DNA from: Rheinheimera tangshanensis
Lineage (GTDB): Bacteria > Pseudomonadota > Gammaproteobacteria > Enterobacterales > Alteromonadaceae
Direction: 5' to 3'
Length of the DNA: 64,000 nucleotides
Assembly: GCF_014645135.1 (NCBI RefSeq)
Contig: NZ_BMLH01000003.1
Location: forward strand, 248,001-312,000
This document shows positions 62,136 through 64,000 of this stretch, piece after piece (position 1 is the first letter of the stretch; each line of letters opens with the position of its first letter). The position numbers were made by a program, and so were the translations under genes. The notes under the pieces were generated by a model. The model saw only the letters and a program-made list of their open reading frames with translations, searched no databases and was not told where the DNA came from.

Positions 62136-62669
62136 TTAGTCGTAAGGATTGTATTTTTTCTTCTTAAACTGGCTGAAGATTAACATCAGTGATAGCAGGG
62201 TATAGACGACAAAAATTACTCTTGTCCAAACCGGCATAGAGAAATCCATAAAGCGCCATGCTATATCACCGCACATACCGGTAGGGTTAAAGATTTCCGG
62301 AAACCATTTATCTAAAGGCAAACCCAGTGGAAACTCAGGAAACAAACTACAGGTGTATAGACCACCGGACTGCACCAGCTCTTCGACACCTATATGTTCG
62401 TGGGTGATCATCACTCCCCAAACCGAACTTGCGCTAAAAGTGAACAAAGCTATCCAGCGTAATAAACCGTTGGTCGGTGATATCAGGGCAACCAGTGCTG
62501 CCAGTATCACACCAGTTAATGCCGCTCTGGCATACACACACAACATGCAAGGCTGTAAATTCATCTGATATTGAAAGTACAACGCCAGACCTAACAACAC
62601 CGTGGCTGACAGCGCTAACACAAGCCATGCCGATCGTTGTTTTGACCATTTTGCCAGACTGGATAACAT
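62136..62669 (-). CDS. dsbB: Disulfide bond formation protein DsbB
   Basis: 177 residues (E. coli 176), four membrane helices. Re-oxidises DsbA and passes electrons to quinone. First periplasmic pair C41-M-L-C44 is at the same positions as in E. coli; second pair C107 and C133 sits in the second periplasmic loop. The loop residues S-G-G-L-Y-T-C-S and G-M-C-G-D are normal. Convergent with fklB and divergent from fadR, as in many relatives. Confidence 0.96.
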   Translation of the reverse strand: MLSSLAKWSKQRSAWLVLALSATVLLGLALYFQYQMNLQPCMLCVYARAALTGVILAALVALISPTNGLLRWIALFTFSASSVWGVMITHEHIGVEELVQSGGLYTCSLFPEFPLGLPLDKWFPEIFNPTGMCGDIAWRFMDFSMPVWTRVIFVVYTLLSLMLIFSQFKKKKYNPYD

Positions 62670-62776
62670 TCGGATCCCTTTGTTTGATAAAACAAAACTA
62701 TAAGTCGGTCAATCTAAGGCAAAAACAGTGGAAAGACAACCCACAGTACGCTGAACAGCTATTTTTAATCCATAGC

Positions 62777-62804
62777 TTGTTAACTGGATTGTCTCTGGTA
62801 CAAT
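62777..62804 (+). promoter_or_regulatory. Putative fadR promoter
   Basis: Extended -10 TG-G-TACAAT (-10 at 62799-62804) with TTGTTA (62777-62782) 16 bp upstream. No FadR-type palindrome is seen nearby. Confidence 0.5.
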
Positions 62805-62851
62805 CAGTGCCATTTATCTGACATTATAATAATGACAACGGGTCTCTCCGC

Positions 62852-63571
62852 ATGACTATGAATTTGATTAAAGCGCAAAGCCCAGCTGGTTTTGCTGAAG
62901 AATATATTGTTGAATCTATCTGGAATGGCAAATTTGCTCCAGGGTCCATTTTACCAGCTGAGCGTGAATTGTCAGAGCTGATAGGAGTTACCCGCACTAC
63001 GTTACGTGAAGTGTTACAACGTTTAGCCCGTGATGGCTGGCTGACCATTCAGCACGGCAAACCAACGAAGGTGAATAACTTCTGGGAAACCTCAGGTTTA
63101 AATATTCTGGAAACGCTAGCCCGTTTAGATGAAGAGCGGATGCCGGAACTGGTCGATGAGCTGCTGTCTGCCCGTACCAACATCAGCGCTATTTATATTC
63201 GTGGTGCTATTAAGACACATAAAGAACAGGTGATTGCGTCTTTTGCCGGTGCTGAAGATTTAGCTGACACAGCCGAAGCTTTTGCGGCTTTTGACTACAA
63301 CTTAAACCATGAAATGGCGCTGCATTCATCCAATCGTATCTATGTGCTGATTTTAAATGGCTTCCGCGGTTTGTATAACAAAATTGCCCGTTTCTATTTC
63401 TCCTCTCCTGAAGCCCGTGAATTAGCCCGTCAGTATTATCACCAGTTAAAGCAATATGCTGAAGCAGGTAAACATGACGAGGTAGTATTTGCAGTACGTA
63501 AGTACGGTAAAGAGAGCGGTAAAATTTGGGCAGGTTTACGCTCACAAATTCCAAAAGATTTAATTGAATAA
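62852..63571 (+). CDS. fadR: Fatty acid metabolism regulator FadR
   Basis: 239 residues, exactly the E. coli length. N-terminal winged helix of the GntR family with [21 protein letters not shown] type recognition sequence at about 35-55, almost identical to E. coli, so the same operator is expected. The C-terminal acyl-CoA-binding domain contains N-F-W-E-T-S-G-L-N near 76-84 and the late G-K-E-S-G-K-I-W. Represses beta-oxidation genes and activates unsaturated fatty acid synthesis in enterics. A matching operator is found before fadIA. An ATG two codons later is an alternative start. Confidence 0.96.
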   Translation: MTMNLIKAQSPAGFAEEYIVESIWNGKFAPGSILPAERELSELIGVTRTTLREVLQRLARDGWLTIQHGKPTKVNNFWETSGLNILETLARLDEERMPELVDELLSARTNISAIYIRGAIKTHKEQVIASFAGAEDLADTAEAFAAFDYNLNHEMALHSSNRIYVLILNGFRGLYNKIARFYFSSPEARELARQYYHQLKQYAEAGKHDEVVFAVRKYGKESGKIWAGLRSQIPKDLIE

Positions 63572-63583
63572 ATTCTAAGTTGT

Positions 63584-63610
63584 AAAAAGCCGCCGTCATG
63601 GCGGTTTTTT
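63584..63610 (+). terminator. Terminator of fadR
   Basis: CCGCC (63590-63594) and GGCGG (63600-63604) with a 5-nt loop, A's before and six T's after. Confidence 0.88.
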
Positions 63611-63713
63611 ACTATAAGGCTGATGAAGGCTTTTCAGCAGCCTTGCCACATCAGGTGGTGCTGGTTATCATGTTACTATATATATTATAACCTTTAGTTA
63701 TATGGTGTAACTG

Positions 63714-64000
63714 ATGCAAAAGCCTGCTGTGCGACCTCAAGAAATTTATCTGGATAATAATGCTACAACTCCTGTGTTGGCTTGTGCAGCGCAAGCCGTG
63801 CAACATACGATGCAGCAGTGTTTTGGCAATCCAAGCAGCAGTCACAGTACTGGTATTAAAGCCAAGGTCGAGCTGGAAACCACCAGACAATTGGCTCGTC
63901 AGCTCGTTGGCGCAGGTTCCGGCGATATTGTTTTTACTTCAGGGGCGACTGAAGGCATTCAAAGTTCTATTTTCTCCGCTTTGTTGCATGCCCGAATGTC
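63714..64000 (+). CDS. Class V aminotransferase / cysteine desulfurase-like protein (partial)
   Basis: Only the first 95 codons are present. From ATG 63714 the start Y-L-D-N-N-A-T-T-P-V, then F-G-N-P-S-S-S-H-S-T-G and D-I-V-F-T-S-G-A-T-E-G are the N-terminal motifs of NifS/IscS-type PLP enzymes. In such enzymes the second motif binds substrate and the T-S-G-A-T-E stretch binds PLP phosphate. The PLP lysine and the active cysteine would be beyond the window, so desulfurase versus other class V activity cannot be decided. The 100-bp stretch before it, after the fadR terminator, is AT-rich and probably contains its promoter. Confidence 0.8.
   Translation, partial: MQKPAVRPQEIYLDNNATTPVLACAAQAVQHTMQQCFGNPSSSHSTGIKAKVELETTRQLARQLVGAGSGDIVFTSGATEGIQSSIFSALLHARM

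Overview
The window is chromosomal core DNA from a gammaproteobacterium. Gene content (PilTU, Epd, a TtpC/ExbB2/ExbD2/TonB2 system, MaoP, FadR with FadI/FadJ, DsbB, SixA-SmrB-PrmB-AroC, YfcL) and protein character suggest the Alteromonadales/Chromatiaceae side of the class, such as Rheinheimera, Alishewanella or Shewanella relatives. That placement is my judgement from recalled families, not a computed result. I see no prophage, insertion sequence, integron or CRISPR. Genes are tightly packed, with many 1-11 bp overlaps.

Layout. 1-5263 (minus): a partial DUF885 lipoprotein gene, a 122-bp palindromic repeat, then the conserved yggS-proC-yggT-yggU-DUF4426-rdgB-hemW run. 5306-7503 (plus): pilT-pilU, the twitching-motility retraction ATPases. 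7552-12182 (minus): DUF1653, ruvX, yqgE, gshB, rsmE and an AbgT-family transporter. 12326-19340: metK diverging from a carbon-metabolism run tkt-epd-pgk-fbaA. 19582-24557 (plus): a six-gene TonB2-type energy transduction operon (DUF3450, TtpC, ExbB, ExbD, TonB, TPR protein). 24775-25429: a strong promoter and the tRNA array Ala-Glu-Glu-Glu-Glu-Ala. 25597-30271: tesA diverging from ybbA-ybbP, which meet yfcH tail to tail.

30349-36301: a PhoP/PhoQ-like two-component system with an LprI-like third gene, a ComEA-like protein, an HDOD/EAL protein and PutP. 36466-43258 (minus): the MoxR-DUF58-DUF4381-BatA-BatB/C-BatD operon. 43470-46903 (plus): fadI-fadJ behind a convincing FadR operator. The fadR gene itself lies in the same window at 62852. 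47104-55310: an exported oligopeptidase B, a small membrane protein, maoP, a GGDEF/EAL protein and an insulysin-type protease. 55483-64000: sixA, smrB, prmB, aroC, an MFS transporter, an ATP-NAD-kinase-like protein, yfcL, fklB, dsbB, fadR and the start of a class V aminotransferase gene.

No clear new multi-gene system appears. The points most worth a second look are non-coding: a 55-bp near-perfect palindrome behind maoP, three consecutive perfect palindromes ahead of the MFS gene, the dispersed-type repeat at 521-642, the symmetric tRNA array, and start or stop codons shared by opposed genes. At protein level the points of interest are the TtpC/DUF3450 TonB operon, the BatB/BatC fusion with a glutamine-rich tail, and the LprI-like gene in the PhoPQ operon.
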